Origin: Lingula anatina
Lineage: Eukaryota > Brachiopoda > Lingulata > Lingulida > Lingulidae
NCBI RefSeq assembly: GCF_001039355.2
Contig: NW_019775542.1
Location: 260,350-324,349 of the forward strand
Length of the DNA stretch: 64,000 bases
Reading direction: 5' to 3'
The notes below the pieces were generated by a model, which made no database searches, was not told where the DNA came from, and was given only the letters and a program-made list of their open reading frames with translations. The stretch's first letter is position 1; the number at the start of each line of letters is the position of its first letter. Of this stretch, positions 12,901 through 27,702 are shown piece after piece. The translations under genes and the position numbers were made by a program.

Positions 12901-15900
12901 ATTCCTGAGGAAGATCTGGAAATATTTCACTGTTTCTGGAGTATCTACATCCCATTGAAGCTCGGCTGAATTGCTAGAGACGGATCGGAGTCTAATATTC
13001 TGGGGTGGGGCTGGGATCAATGCTGTAAAATAACATGGCAAACCAAAGGTAGAGCTAGAGCAAATTTAAAAGCATTTTTCAGTGAAGCTGTTATGCTAAT
13101 GAAAACCAAGGTCTTTGCATACAACGACTTTGACTGATAATTTTATTTGGAACCAATTAACTGAGTCCATTTAGCAACATTGACCAAAAGTTTTGCTATG
13201 GTAATCAATTTTTAATCAAAAATTAACTCTCACAATTTGTAGAGGCACAAACACTTATAATACTGATCCTTGACTATATAACTCCTTTATGAAGTAGTGT
13301 AACACCTAGCATGAGAGTATCATTACCTCCACCCTCCATAATGCAAGTTTCAATCTGTGGTAACTGAAGAGCACACTGTAGCTGGGACCAGCTTGCGGCA
13401 GTATTCTGTCCTCCACAATAAGACAAACAGTCTGGAATCACATCTCTGGCCACACAACAACCTGTGTGGTTACGGCCACCTGGAAGAAAAATGAACATTT
13501 TATGTTGTCTTCATTCTTTAGCAGAGTTCTATTTAATCTCTCTATAAAATAGATAAGCCAGCACACATAATAGACTTTCAAAGCAGCTTCTGATCGTGAT
13601 TTTCCTAAAAATCAGTCTAGATATAAATATAGGTAAATTGCATACATGTAGCTTGGCTGTTTTGAAAAAAAGATTTTAATCTTTATGTAAGTAAAATGAA
13701 CCTAATTCGGTTGGCAAGATTCAAGTTTTCAAACAGTCTGTCCAGCTGCTCAATCTTTTTCCTAAAATAACCAATGATTTTCAATGTGAATATCGCGTAG
13801 CTAATACTAACCTGCCAGACATGAGTACACTGTGCCTAGTTCTGCAGTACACTGGAGTACAGTAGAAAGTTTGATATTGACCGTGTTCTGGCACAGTGGC
13901 ATACACAGGCTGGAAATATTGTGTCTTCGACAGCAACCTATAAAGGAAAGGGGGAAATGTTAACCTTGTACAACACACTGGGTGAGAATGTGCTGTCACT
14001 GACAACAATCTTTAAAAAAAGGGGGGTGAGAATATAATCATATACCACCTTTGTGCTGACAAGGTATTTTCTGAAATTTTAATTTACAAGAGACGAATGG
14101 TTAAGATGCATAAAAAGAAGGAAAATATCAAATTATTTGTACGGTCTTTTGCATGTAATGGACTTGCAGTTAAAAGATATAATTCCAATTTAAGCAAAAA
14201 GTGACGTTGTGATTTCTTAAAAGACGTGAGTTATCAGATAATAAGTAAAGCAGTAACACATAAACTTACTAGAAACAGAGGTTGTATTACTTCTCTCTGG
14301 CATTCCTGAAATAGCGAAAAATATAATAAAATTCAACAGCACATTTCTTCTTAAATCTTTAACAGACTTTTTTTGTTCACTAAGCACAATTTCTGTATTA
14401 TCATTAAAACACCTGTTTGATATTGATAAAGTAACATTTTAGACAGAGAATCTCAAGAAAAACACAGTTTATACCATTTCTTTACAATACAATTCAGAGG
14501 ACAGCAGTCTGATAAAAGTTTCAATTTTTATAGCACTATCAACATGGACTACATGACCTCACCCACAGGTCATTAAGTACACTAACTTGGCTCATACACA
14601 TCTGACCTTAACTACAGGTCAATGAGTGCACTTACTTGGCAAAGATCTTGCTTCCACAATGTAGGAGGGTAAGCTGGCCCCATGTTGGTTGACCACTATC
14701 ACGTAGATCTCGTACAGGGTGTAAGGTTCTATGTACACATTCTTTGAGGGATCTGTGATTAGTTGGGCCATGTTGGAGCTTAAGGTTTCAGTCTGAAAAA
14801 AAGGGTCATATTTACTTAAATTGCATAGCTTTGCAAATTTGTTTCAGTCTCATGACTGCATTTACTTATATCATCTTTCTGAAAAATAAATAAAATAAAT
14901 TGCATCACTGTTTTTGACATTATAATTAACACCAAATAAAATAAATTGCATTACTGTTTTTGACATTATAATTAAACAAAACAACATATTTTTTACTTAA
15001 ATCATTTTTTTCTTAATACCTATCATGAAACACCCATCTCACATTGCAAAATAAAACACACCACATTATAACCTCATAATTTTCCACCTTCAAACACAAA
15101 AGCAGAAACTCTAAATCTTCGAGTTAAAAAATAAAATACTGACCATTTTCAATTTCAATTAATAAACTATTTAAATAGCTTACACTATTAAAAGGAAGGC
15201 TGGTCCCTGCCTTCCTGAAGAAGACTTTGTATCCTGTCACCCCAACATCAGGGATTTGTGTCGGGGGCTCCCAAGATACCAGGATGATATTGGTAGTTAG
15301 ACCCAGGGCGGAGACTGAGCGGGGTGGGCCTGGCAGGAGAGCTTTTAAAGAAAGAGAATAATTAATTACACTGAGTTAAGGCTATGAAGATATAAATCAT
15401 ATAAAAATATACATTTTCATCCTCTCAAAAGTTTGTTTACTATCTTTCAAAATATAGGCATTTTCCTTCTTTACTTATTAAAATTTATCAGTTACTGCAG
15501 TTACTGCAGATGATAACTCTTATGGCTTTGCACTGTCATGACATTGCCCTTCTATTTTGACCTTGACCTATCTCATACTGACCTTGACCTTCCTCATAGC
15601 AGGCCAAGATATCCATGGACTTGTTAACACAGTCTGCATACTCCACACCCAGAGAGTCAGGGATGTCACCAACACAGAGACGCAAGCAATGGGTGGGTAG
15701 TTGGCGCCTTTGGCAGCAGGGGTAATGATTCCTGTCACCTAAAAATAAAAAATGATTGTCTTTTTGAATTCCTCAAATATGTTTCATGCTACACAAGACT
15801 AGGGAAGTGATGGATTAATCATAAAGAAAAAATGAAACAATTCTATAATTTTTATCTTACAATAAAAAAACCATTGAAAATCACATGGAAGTTACATTGC

Positions 15901-18900
15901 ATCGTAAGGATAAGGAACTGGATATAGGACAACAAAAACTATTTCTTGCATTCATCACTCAAATAGAAAAGATGGACACATATGAATTCTAGTTTTTATT
16001 CGATATTTACAACATTGCTTTTATTGAGTGAACATTTATATTGTTAATCATTCTGCAAGAGTGACGTAAAGGGTTTGTGAAAAAGTCAAAATAAAGGAAA
16101 AAAAAACAACAACATCTTAGGGCATGTTATTTGTTCACATCCCACGTATATTGTTTGTGCAAGTCCATGTGGTCTCATTATCCTGTACATGTACAATAGT
16201 AAGTGATGCTGGAGGCCAAACCAATGCTGTAATTGTTGCCTGGGTCCTAATGAGCATACAACCTGGATAGGTTTTCTTCTCTGTATATAATAAGCATATT
16301 AATCCAAATGGTCATTCTATGCTCCAGGGTCAGTACAACATCAGGACACCACTGACTAACCTTAACTAACCTAATCTACAATATTGTGCCAATGTAACAA
16401 AAGGGTAAAATAGAAATGTGCTTGGAGGTTTTGTTTTTACATGAATCCTTGGCTGTAGCAGTGGACAAAGAGAAAAAATTAAATGGACAGGTACTGCCCA
16501 TAGGGAAAATTATTATGAGTCCATCATGTACATGGGTTTCTTGTCCAAGACAAGAGGCATTCATATGTGAATAAATGAAGGGAATTAGAAATGTTGTTAC
16601 AGATTCCAAATTAATATCTTTACATTTCACTTCCTTGATCTAGTTATTTCCAGTGAAGTGCTCATTTAAGCAAGAAAAATCTGAAAAAATGCTCTTGGTC
16701 TAATTGACATATAACTGCTTTTTCTGTCATTACTGAAAATAATCATTGAAGATTTCTGAAACAATCTTAAAACAACTTGCACCAACAGTCTCCTCTTAGG
16801 ATTTTTGTCAATATGAGTTACATCTCAATACAAGCGGCACATTCACAAGAATTATCATTATAAGTATTCAACCATTCTAATTTTAGCCTATAATATCAGT
16901 CCACATAGGAGTTCCTAATGAGATTTTAAGTGGATAACATTGATAGTCATCCTATTCTACCTTCAAATTACACAGTTATGTTGAAATGTCTTATTCATCA
17001 TAAATGGGATCTAGATGCAGGCTGGATTTTATCAGCGCATTTTTGTGCTTGTCTAGTTATATGTTCCATAATTATACTAGACCATGTATAATAACAATTA
17101 ATACTGAATAATACCTTAGGACTTCCTTTTTAAACCATATTGACAGTAACAGAACACCTCCTCTCACTTATAATTTCTATTTGCAAAAAAAGAATAAAAA
17201 ATAAAGCTTTATATAATATGCAATTTTTTACTTTAACACATTTAATGTCTGTCTAACCTCCTGCATGTGCGTGCACGTATATGTGTGTGCACATGTATGT
17301 GTGTAAATACTTGTGTGTCTATGTTTCTGTGTGTCTCAATTAATATGCGTTCATCTGTCCACAAGTGTACAAAACCTACCTGCTCCACAAGTGAGTATTT
17401 TTGGTATATCAGCTGCACAAGCTGTGGCTGGATTCCACCTGTGTATGTCCAGAGTACTGGGGGCACATGCCTGGCCACAGGGCGGGGCTACCCCTGCCTG
17501 GGTGCAGCAAGAGGTGAAGTTATGTGGAGGGACTACTGGGCGAGGGACGGTCACTTCAGGAGAAAAAATAATAAAAAATTACAACTGCAGAACAAATATT
17601 TACAAATCAGTGAGAACTAGAAAATCTAATGAAGCATTAGTGTAAACAAACCAAAAAAGCTTGCTAAGTTTTCCTGTAAGATACATACATTAAAATTTAA
17701 AGTAATGCATAATACCTGAAAAAAAATCCCAGCATAACATCCATACATATTTTAAGACATTGTACTAATTCTGATTTCTCTTCATAATCTGCATTCATGT
17801 TCATGTAATTTTTATGAGAAGATCACAAAGTCACACAAGCTTTCAATCCCAAGGGACATGACCTTACTCCTTCATTGTGCTATTTCTTTCTTAATCAGCC
17901 TGCAGGCAAGTAGGCAAAAACATAAAGTTACCAATATTTGCAAATTTGATGAATGGCTGTATGCATTTGAGCATAAGTCAGAAGGGAAAAAGACCAGATG
18001 CCATGTTATTTCAAATTATGCAGTGAAACCCATCCAATGCATGCCTGCATGTATCAGACAAGGAAAAAATACCATATTAATTTAATATATCAAGCGCAAA
18101 CACTGGACTCTTTGTGTTTAGGAATGATAACCACAGAAATGGTAAATATCTCTTTAAAACACAAGGATGCTTGGCAAAAGTTTGTATATAAATAGCCCCG
18201 AACTTTGTGGATAAGATGTGTGTGTCAATGCAGGGAAGTAACAATATGGATTATATTATCATAATTTTATTACTGGAAGGGAGGGGGAGAAATGTGGGTA
18301 GTTAATGATATAATATAGTGACAGGGGAATAATGATGCAGGGACAAAAAGAGACAACCCCATTAATATAAGAATAAATAGGAACTATCACTATAATGTAA
18401 CTTATCTGCCTAAAGTTAAAGTTTTACAACAAACAATCAAACCAAGCTAATTACCTGGTCAAATGACAGCAAGTATAATAACAATAAATGCTGACAGGGA
18501 ACAGAAATAACAACAGGGATTGATACGTACAGTAAATAATCTCAGTAACGTTATTGTAACTTACCTGCACCAGTGACAGTAAGCGTTACAGTTTGCTTCA
18601 CTGAAGTTCCCTGAACTTGGCATTCATACAATCCAGCATCACTCTGGACCACAGTGAGAAGGTTTAATGTGAAATGGGAATATTCTCCCCCTGGAAGCAA
18701 CAGAGTAATAAAATACTTTTAACAATATTATATCACTAAACATAATTGATAGAAACTACAAAAAGAGAAATCATTTTATTAAAAATTTTGTGTAATAATA
18801 ATGTGAATTCCTGAATTATCAATGGCTGTTACATCAGTGTTTTATTGTTCAGGAAGGCATAGGGAAAGAAATATTAGTTTCCACTTATTTGTTATAAATG

Positions 18901-21900
18901 TGTTGCAAATAAATGTGTTGGGGAAGCTTAATAGTAGGCATATTAGGCAAGTGCTACCCCCATCCTCCCCCTAAACCAAAGCCTCTATTGGACTTATGCC
19001 AAGGTGACATAACTTAAAATTATGATACTCATGAAACATACAACTGAAAAAAATTGTGTCTCTGATAAAATAAATAAAATGGAAGAAGAATTATTATAAG
19101 ATCATGCCATGAACTCCAGTTTTGATTTATTTAATGAGAAGTAATTTAGTATATCAAAGCCATATTACATGCCTCCGCACAATGTTTCTCAATAAGCAAA
19201 TGAAGCAGAAGATGAGAAAGAGTAATATTGGAAAGGTAGAATCTATTGAGATTCACATCACATTATTGAATTTATGAATACATCTCAAAACTCAGTTATT
19301 TATACACACAACAAATCTAGTAGCTCTGAATATATGTATATATATATATATATATATATGCCCAAGTCATGCTACAGTGAGTTTTTGTGGTGAATGATTT
19401 ACGGCGTCCCTGCCCCATCTTGTCATGTGACCACAGAAAACGGTAGCCATATTAGTGTCACCTTGACTGAGTTATTTTCATCTCTTAACCCTGTCACAAC
19501 CACATGTTTATCCTTAGTAGATAGTAAATGTGAAAATAGATTAGTCTTCTTGATACTTCTCGCATTAATTACTCTAAATACAATCACACTGTACTATTGT
19601 AAATTTTCTTGTGAGAAAAGTCCAGCCTACAACACAGTTGATGCACAGATTTCTGCTTTATAGATAATCTTACAAATCACTCAAAACCTAATCATCTTCT
19701 TTTGAGTAACAGAACAACACAATTAAATATGATTAAGCTACGGTTTTCTCTATATCCTTAATATGACCCACCCAACACGAGATTATTTCCACATCACCCC
19801 CCTCCTTAATAGTTTTTAAGGCATGTTGTGTTCAAGATATGATCTCTGGCAAGTCACCAGCCCTGACCTAAAGGCAGGTATATTCTGAGAGATATCATCA
19901 AATGAAGTTGTCCTGATTATTTACTGCTAAATCTGGTTTGCCGTTAAAAGCTCATCAATGTAGTAAACGGTGAACCAGCATGCTAATAGGCTATTGAATT
20001 TGAAAGAAACCAAAGTAATTGATCGCCCTGTATTTACATAGGTATTTTATTTTCTTAAGAAATTAAAAGTTCTGTTTTACACCAACAATTTTTGGATGGG
20101 ATACTTAAACTAGAAATCTAAACCTGTTGGTGTTGTTGGTGCCCCAAAATTTAAAAAGTACAGATTTATATGTACAGTCGTAAAACACAGAATATAAGTT
20201 ACTTATAAAGTAACAATGTTTAATGAAAACTGAAGAAAACCCCATTGTTTTAGTTCCCATTAATCATGTTATAAAACTTAGGACAGGAAAATGTTAAATG
20301 TAAACAAGAGAGAGAGAGAGAGAGAGAAAGACATTTTGATCTGATCAGACCTATTTTCAAAATTTGCCTAACTAGGAGTGAGGAAATTTACACATTCAAG
20401 GCTTTCTGTTTTCAATATCTGTATATATGCACAGTAACATTCTAGAAAATATACATTTAAACAAAAAATATAAACAGACAAAAAGATAACTTCTGAAATA
20501 AAAGTAATTATGTCAGAACAGAAATAACCTTAACTGACAGAAGTTTAGTAAAGCATGTTAAAGTTTGAAATAAAACAGTAGGCAAGAAATACAAACACAT
20601 ACAAACTCAGATGATGGCTAGATCTATAGACAAACAGTGTCTGTGCATAAAACGACATAAGATTATTAACCTATTCAAAAATCTAGTAGCCATTTTATCA
20701 TTTGGTTCCTCCAGACTGTGCCTTGAGGGGGAATCTCATTCCCTCTAATTAGACTTGAACGACCCATATTTCAGACATGGGTTGTTGTTTATTCCATTTG
20801 AAATCAGTGACCTGCTTCCAGCAACCAAGAACTACTGGAGAGAATGCCAAAATATTTTCAGGATTTCATCAATGACAAATGACTAAATAAGCATTCCCTC
20901 CAGGGACAGCATGTCTTTCTTTTCTTTGGCTTGTGTTAAAAGTGCTCGTATGTGGCCTAAAGCGCCTCTCTGCAACCAATACTAAACCCAGCCCATGCTA
21001 GCAACAGCTTTATTAACATTCAGCACAATCCAAGTGCCAACAGTTCTTAATCCTATACGGTTATAGGAGCAAGCCTTTCAAAGTGTCATTCACTGAGAGG
21101 TCTAAGTTTTGATCTAAGGTAAAGGTTTTCTCCATCTCATTAACTTGATGCTATGACCCTCTGTGTGCAAAGTAAACATTACCCAGGGTTCAAACATGGC
21201 CAACTCCATCTACAAATGTATTTACAGACAATCCAAGTCAAATGGCAGTATGAGTAACTTTCATTACTGTCTTGCTCCCTCATACAGCATGTATAATTAT
21301 CAATGTCTTTTTTTCTGGCCAGCATGTCACCACAGGGTAACTAACTGTTTAATCCTCATTTTTTAAATGCTAAATATCAATTTAAAGGGAGTGCTGGCTG
21401 CACACTTACATGAGATAATTTGGAAAATTATAAACCCTGTTCTTTTTTTTAGTCAATAGAAAAAAACTTGTATGCCTTTGGGATGTGAAATAATTGTACT
21501 CTCACAACTACATGTATGTAAATAGATCAGCAATAAAACATCAACGATACATTGACAGAACTTTGGTAACTTAATCATTTTTTTTGAAAATCTGAGCTAA
21601 TGTGATAGATTGCATTTATAATATTCACTTACCTAATGGACGGGTTATGGTATAATGTTGCGTTTCTGCTGATAATATTTGTAGGTTTCTTGATATCGTA
21701 GCATTGTGCTGTAGAAATATCCACAAAACCTTTAAAAGAAATCAATTTGGATTAAAAAATTGATGCAATTCTGCTAACAAACCATTATTGTATATATATA
21801 AATAATATCACAACAAAATTATAAATTCAACAAGTCATTATGTTAATATGTATTTAAGTTAATGGAAATCTATTTTACAGTATTTGTCTTCACCTTGAAA

Positions 21901-24900
21901 AAAGTATTAACCAGTTAAGATTCAGTTTAAATCACAACACAGAAAGTTGCCAGCCCAACAGAGTTCTACTTGACAAAACAGTGCACTGTAACAAAATTAA
22001 CAATCATTCTAGTCAATGTTCTTTTTACTTGCATAACAAGCATGATGACATATACTAGTATTGTATCTTCTGTGCCCTTAAATAGTACAACAACTTATCA
22101 CTAACTTGTCATTGAAAAAAAAAACAGACTTACAACCAGAGTTTTGAAACTCACGCTTGCCACACAACTTACATCGTGTTCTCCTAAGTTGCTGACGGAA
22201 CACTCCATCTGAATGTCTGTGCCTTCCACAGCCTCGATCTCCTTGCTGATGGGATAGGGAATACTGGGCATAAGTTGTTCACCTAGAGAAGAGACTTTCT
22301 ATGTAGAAACTTTGTATAATCATTGTCAACACCTGTCACTGTGACCTTTTAAAATCTATTCTTAGCATAATCCAGCAGTTCTTATATTAATTTAATAAGG
22401 TAATACTAGACATGAGTTATTTGCCTGAACAAAACACAGTTTCTAAGTAACTTTTGTTTGTCCACGTCACTATGACCTGTGCAAATCAATTCTATGGTCA
22501 TGTAATAATTTATTTATTTATTTAGAAAAAATTTTGAAATAAATTGGATTCGGGTAAATTTCAGGTAGCTTTAAGTTTCAGGTAAACTTTCTTACCAGCG
22601 TACCACATATAAGATTTCAGATCACTTTAATTTGTTTAATCCAATTAACTGACTCCTGTAAATTAATGACATTAACTTCTGAATTTAATTTAATTAATAG
22701 CAGCACTGGTACCATCAATTTATCAGGTAATCTGGATCTATTGTACTCGGTCAGGTACAAAAATTAACGACAGCAAAATAACAAGAGCTGTGGTTTTATT
22801 GTAATTAATTGGCTTAGTCCATAACCTCATCATTAGCATAATGATAAAGAGCTTTGTTCTCAAAGAAATGGGCTGATTCCATATATCATTAGAAAAACCA
22901 TAAGCATCAGATTTGTGGCTTTTTATAGTGACAAAATCATAACAATAGTTCACCGTATTATGTTGATCAAATATCCTTTTTTATTGCCACGGCCACCACA
23001 CAGCCAAGGGCAAATAAGGCATTTGCTTCAATACAGGCTATTTGTTAATGCTAATTAGCCAGAGTAACAGTGCTAATTAAAACAATTTTTAATTGGAGTC
23101 TAAAAAAAATTTAAAAAATGATATATATTGTTTTTATAATTTACCTATCAAGTAATCTTTCAATACCATTTTATTAGTCCAAAAGATAGCATGTATAACA
23201 GTTAACCACAAAAATAGGTAGCCATTTTATCAGATAGACTGACAATAAAAAATACATTAAACAATGATATACAAGCTTAGTGACAGCGGTCAGTGAGATA
23301 ATGTGGCTCCAATCAACTAAGTGAACAATAGAGCCTTCTTACCCCCTCTCGCCCTCTTATTTCCTCAATCACCATAATCTGATTATTTAATTTAAGATTA
23401 TTAGGGGAATAACAAAGGAATCAAGGGTCATTCTCATGTACTTTAACATGTATTGCTAACTTCCATAAGTACACCCAAGGTTCAAACAAGTAGACATGAC
23501 GTGTGGCTATTCTTCCACGTCTATTTGGCACACTACTTGGGTAGTTTTTAAAGCCATTTCACCTTCTCCTCATCTGACTAATGTCTTTCTTTTTTGGCCA
23601 TTTTCTCTGTATTTTTATTGCATGCACATTTTCTAACAATGATATTCTTAGAAAACATCAATAATGGATAGAATTTTTCACCAAGGAAATGGCATTTAAG
23701 TCCTCAGTTATGTGAATTAGCCATAACCAGTAAACTTTTATTTAGCTTCTTTCCTTTTTTGTCTCTATCTTATGCATTCAAGGATTCAAATTCACTCCAA
23801 TTAGACTTGAAACTCCAAAATTTCCATTTACTATTCTCTTTCATATAAACTCAATGACATGTTATTCGACTGCCACAAACAGGACATACTACAAATAGTA
23901 GAAATGCCCTCAACAGACATCCATCAAAACACTCAGATACAAAATCAATTACAAGTAACATTTCATTTAGCAGAAACAATTTACTAATTAAATGAAATCA
24001 ACAAAATTGTGATATTTCATTCTTGCATGATAATTACTCAGCAATTGGCAAATGTGTTGATAAATCATAATCCACATCTATGCAGGGTTTTTTTCAGGTA
24101 GAAGAAAGACAAAATGGCCCAAAATGTAAATTCCATAAGCAGAAATATGTGGTTACGTCAACAAAGTTCTTACATATTTCTCCCTTATCCAGCTATTATG
24201 TAAGTGTCACATTAATATCTATTGTTTGGTGAGGGAAAGGTTCTACACAATCTTTTATAAAGTCAGCCCTGTATGACATACAACCTAATACAGCTGTCAT
24301 GTCAGGCATGCCACCTGTCATGTGTCAGCGTGTAACTTGCTGAAAAGTCACCTGTGTTGAGAATTCAACAAAAGTGACTATATCCAGGGCATGTTGCATG
24401 GGTGGCCAAACCAATAAACTTGTCACATTTTTTCCGCATCTTTTGGCTGCTAAAAGCATTTTAATAGTTGGCAATGAGAGAGGGGGTGGGGTATCACCCC
24501 TACTGGGTAATGGTAGTGAGTCAAAAATGAAGGATGGGGACGTCTTGCAAAGCATGATGGGAACACAAATTGATGTTCATCTTCCTCAGAATGTTTGACT
24601 ACTGAATCTGATGACATCTTCTATGACTAAAGAGATGACTCTAATATATTATATTTCTAAGTTGATTTTTAACATTCAGTTAAGATCTTAGGGAATGCAG
24701 CGAGGACTGCTATCTGACATTGTTGTTCTCAAAACGCTTTCAAAAATTATTAGTTTATCATACTGTAGACCAACATTTGGAATCAAAGTTTTTTATTGTA
24801 TGTGTGGAAAAACAAACAATTCCAAAAAAATGCCATCAAATGTATGGCAATTTTAATACATATATTTTTTCATTTCCAAATAGCACTACTACTAGTACTG

Positions 24901-27662
24901 CTCTAGATCTGTTGCCGGTCTACAATGGGGAGTAGGACACCATGACCAGATGTAGAGGAGATATATAGCCTACCTGCACACTGGACCGCCATCAATGCTG
25001 TCATCACAGCCACCAGGGCCATGTTGTACACTGCCTGCTCTGTAAGTTTCCAGTTCTGAAGGAAAAGCAAAAAGATTAAAGATGACTTGATTATTGTGTA
25101 GACCCACTAGATGATATTTCAATCTGTAAGAAAATGAAAATAAAAACACATTTACACAAGCGTGTGATATTACAAGAATGTAGTTCAGCAATAAAAAGTT
25201 TCACAACAGTTCACACCTAATATTGCCAAGTCAATAACATATTTCACTAATATTTCACTGGATTTACATTTAAAAAACAACATAACCGACTCCACCCACA
25301 GCTCACAGACCTACCTAAAATAAACTTATCTATTTCATCTGTATAGATGCACATAGACAGCACAATAAAGTCAAATATTCCCTATATCAAAGCTCTCAAA
25401 TTCAGCCATCTTTTATTCCACTGATCTTATCTGGTTAGAAATGCAAATTTTGGTCTGAGTGGGACAATGCAATGCTACAGTAACTGACTAGAAAACATAG
25501 GGTATTTCCTGCGGTCACCTGGGAGAAATGGATCCACCACCTAGAGAATCTTGAAAATCCAAAGACCATTTCAGTCCTCTTTGTGTAAACTATGAAAATT
25601 AATGTGGATATTTGTAATGCGCACGGTTGGAAAATTGTTCATGCACAAAGTACAGGTCAGAAAAAAAAAGAGCGGATTCTGGGGCAGCGCCTGATAAAGG
25701 TCAACATGGTAATAATTAAGGTAGTCATGATATGTAGTCATGATATGGAAGATATTATTGCTACATTAAATGCTGGATCTGTTATTTTTCATGTGCCTAG
25801 AATGAAAAAAGGCCGTAACAATGTAACCTTCCAGCAGCAAATTTGATATCCAGCCAAAGTCCTCACTCAGCACTCCTTTTGTTTTCTTTCACCTCTTCTC
25901 ACCTTGCAGTATTGACTGCTTCTGGATATACCAGATACACTGACCAGGTAATGTACAGGCAAGATTTGTCTGCCTATTAAATACATGTATCACGGCTTAA
26001 AAATGCTCAGCAATTCCATTCCAAGCACTTATATATTTTACAGCTGGGCTGGAGTAAAGTTAGAAAAAAAACTTTCGGCTGAAAAACTTTTTCATTCACA
26101 CTGCCACCTAAACAAAAAATAAAAACTTCATGGAAAGTCATTCAAGCCCCCCCCTCCCCCTACTCAAAATAAAAGCACAGGTTGAAGCAAATTAAATGCA
26201 CATTCAGCAGTGGTTATTAAAGACAGGTAATATAATATAAAAACTGGAAAACATGGCCAGGTTGATCACCTGAAGCTTATGGGCAGACAGGTTGTCTCCT
26301 GCAGACAGCAGACAGGACATGTTAAATAATGAGACACCTTTTCTGTAAGAAAAAAAAACACAGCTAGCTAGATTGATAGCAGTGTTCTGGGTTATGGTGT
26401 TGAAAGACTTCTTTTGTCGACATTAATAGCCATTGGATGAGCGCATTAAATTAGACTGGCAATAAATTAATAGGGACAATGTAAAATGCTATAAAACTGG
26501 GCATTTTTCAGTAATGTAAAAATAAAATAAATGAATTAAAAGAAAAAAATTGTGGAGAAAAATATTGTCTAATGCAAAACGAAACAAAAACCAATCTCAC
26601 CTATATTATTTGGAATGAAGAACTTATTAAAAGCCTATATCATTAATATTACATATGGCCAACAAAGTCATAATCTACCGTGATAGTTTCTCTCCTGGGA
26701 GTCTTTACTTTCAAATCAAGCATGCAAAAAGTAACCGACTAATTATCTAAATGAAAACTCATTTACAACATAAAAGAGAGAAAAATAATTCCTCATAAAA
26801 TATAATTTGTTTTTCAGGTCCGTCTTGATGAAGTTCAGTGGAGATGAAATATTCTAATGTGAATTGCATTGACAAAAACTGACATTAATAGAAATGTTTT
26901 ACATTTTTATAACATAAATATGACTCATCTATCTGATGTAAATCCTGTTTGACATGAACTGACAAGACTGGAAATGCTTTGAAATGAATACATAGAAGGG
27001 AATTAGTTATTGCAATCTTCCACAAAAAAGTTTCAGACAAAACAAAGATTTTTTAAAAAACTAGTAAAGACACATACATACCTAAAATAGTAAAATATTA
27101 GCAATTGTCTGTTCTTAAATACTACCAAATCTAAAATTAGTTTAAACTATAATAGCATTCCACAAAATGCATTCCATAGCGTTGTTTGCTAATTCATTGA
27201 CATATAGAAAAACATTACTGAAATTTTGTTGATAAGTAGCAATTTGAGATTATGATGTTAGTTTACATATATGTTCCTGTTCACTGACTTAACTAATAGA
27301 ATTCTTGTTGAACGAGTAATAAAATATAAAATAAAAGAATATTTTGTGGTTGTTTGACATTTTCAAAATTTTGAAAGAACAACTATATAATTCAGACAAA
27401 AAAAGCAAAAGAGATCTGCAATTATAATGATATTAATTAATTTGTTACATGTTGATAAAAAGATCTAATATATTCTTTATAAGCAAAAGACTTAGTTATG
27501 ATAAACATTGATCAAATAAAAAAGGAAAAAATGGTGGTCTCTTTTCAACCCACAAATATGAAAAAATAACTTATCTCTGGCACATTAGTGCTATAAATCA
27601 CAAAGTAGAACACAATGTGATTAATTGTTGGTTTGTTTTAAATGTTGCTGTAGTGCCTTAGT

Positions 27663-27702
<40 letters not shown>

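Larger units (their letters stand above)
18691..21632 (-). other. Gene 1 intron inside Ig1
   Basis: 2.9 kb. Holds a (TA)n tract (19337-19359) and a (GA)n tract (20306-20328). A plus-strand frame of 89 codons at 19394-19663 has a hydrophobic stretch but no start context, no splice partner and no recognisable domain, so I treat it as chance. Confidence 0.6.

Noticed and set aside
19394-19663. Plus-strand 89-codon frame with a hydrophobic stretch
   Set aside because: No domain, no splice support, sits in a gene 1 intron and lies antisense; likely chance.
22131-22172. Alternative donor extending Ig1 exon 22173-22282 by 42 bp
   Set aside because: It keeps the frame but makes the Cys-to-Trp spacing of the Ig domain too long; the GTAAGT at 22171-22172 gives the normal spacing.
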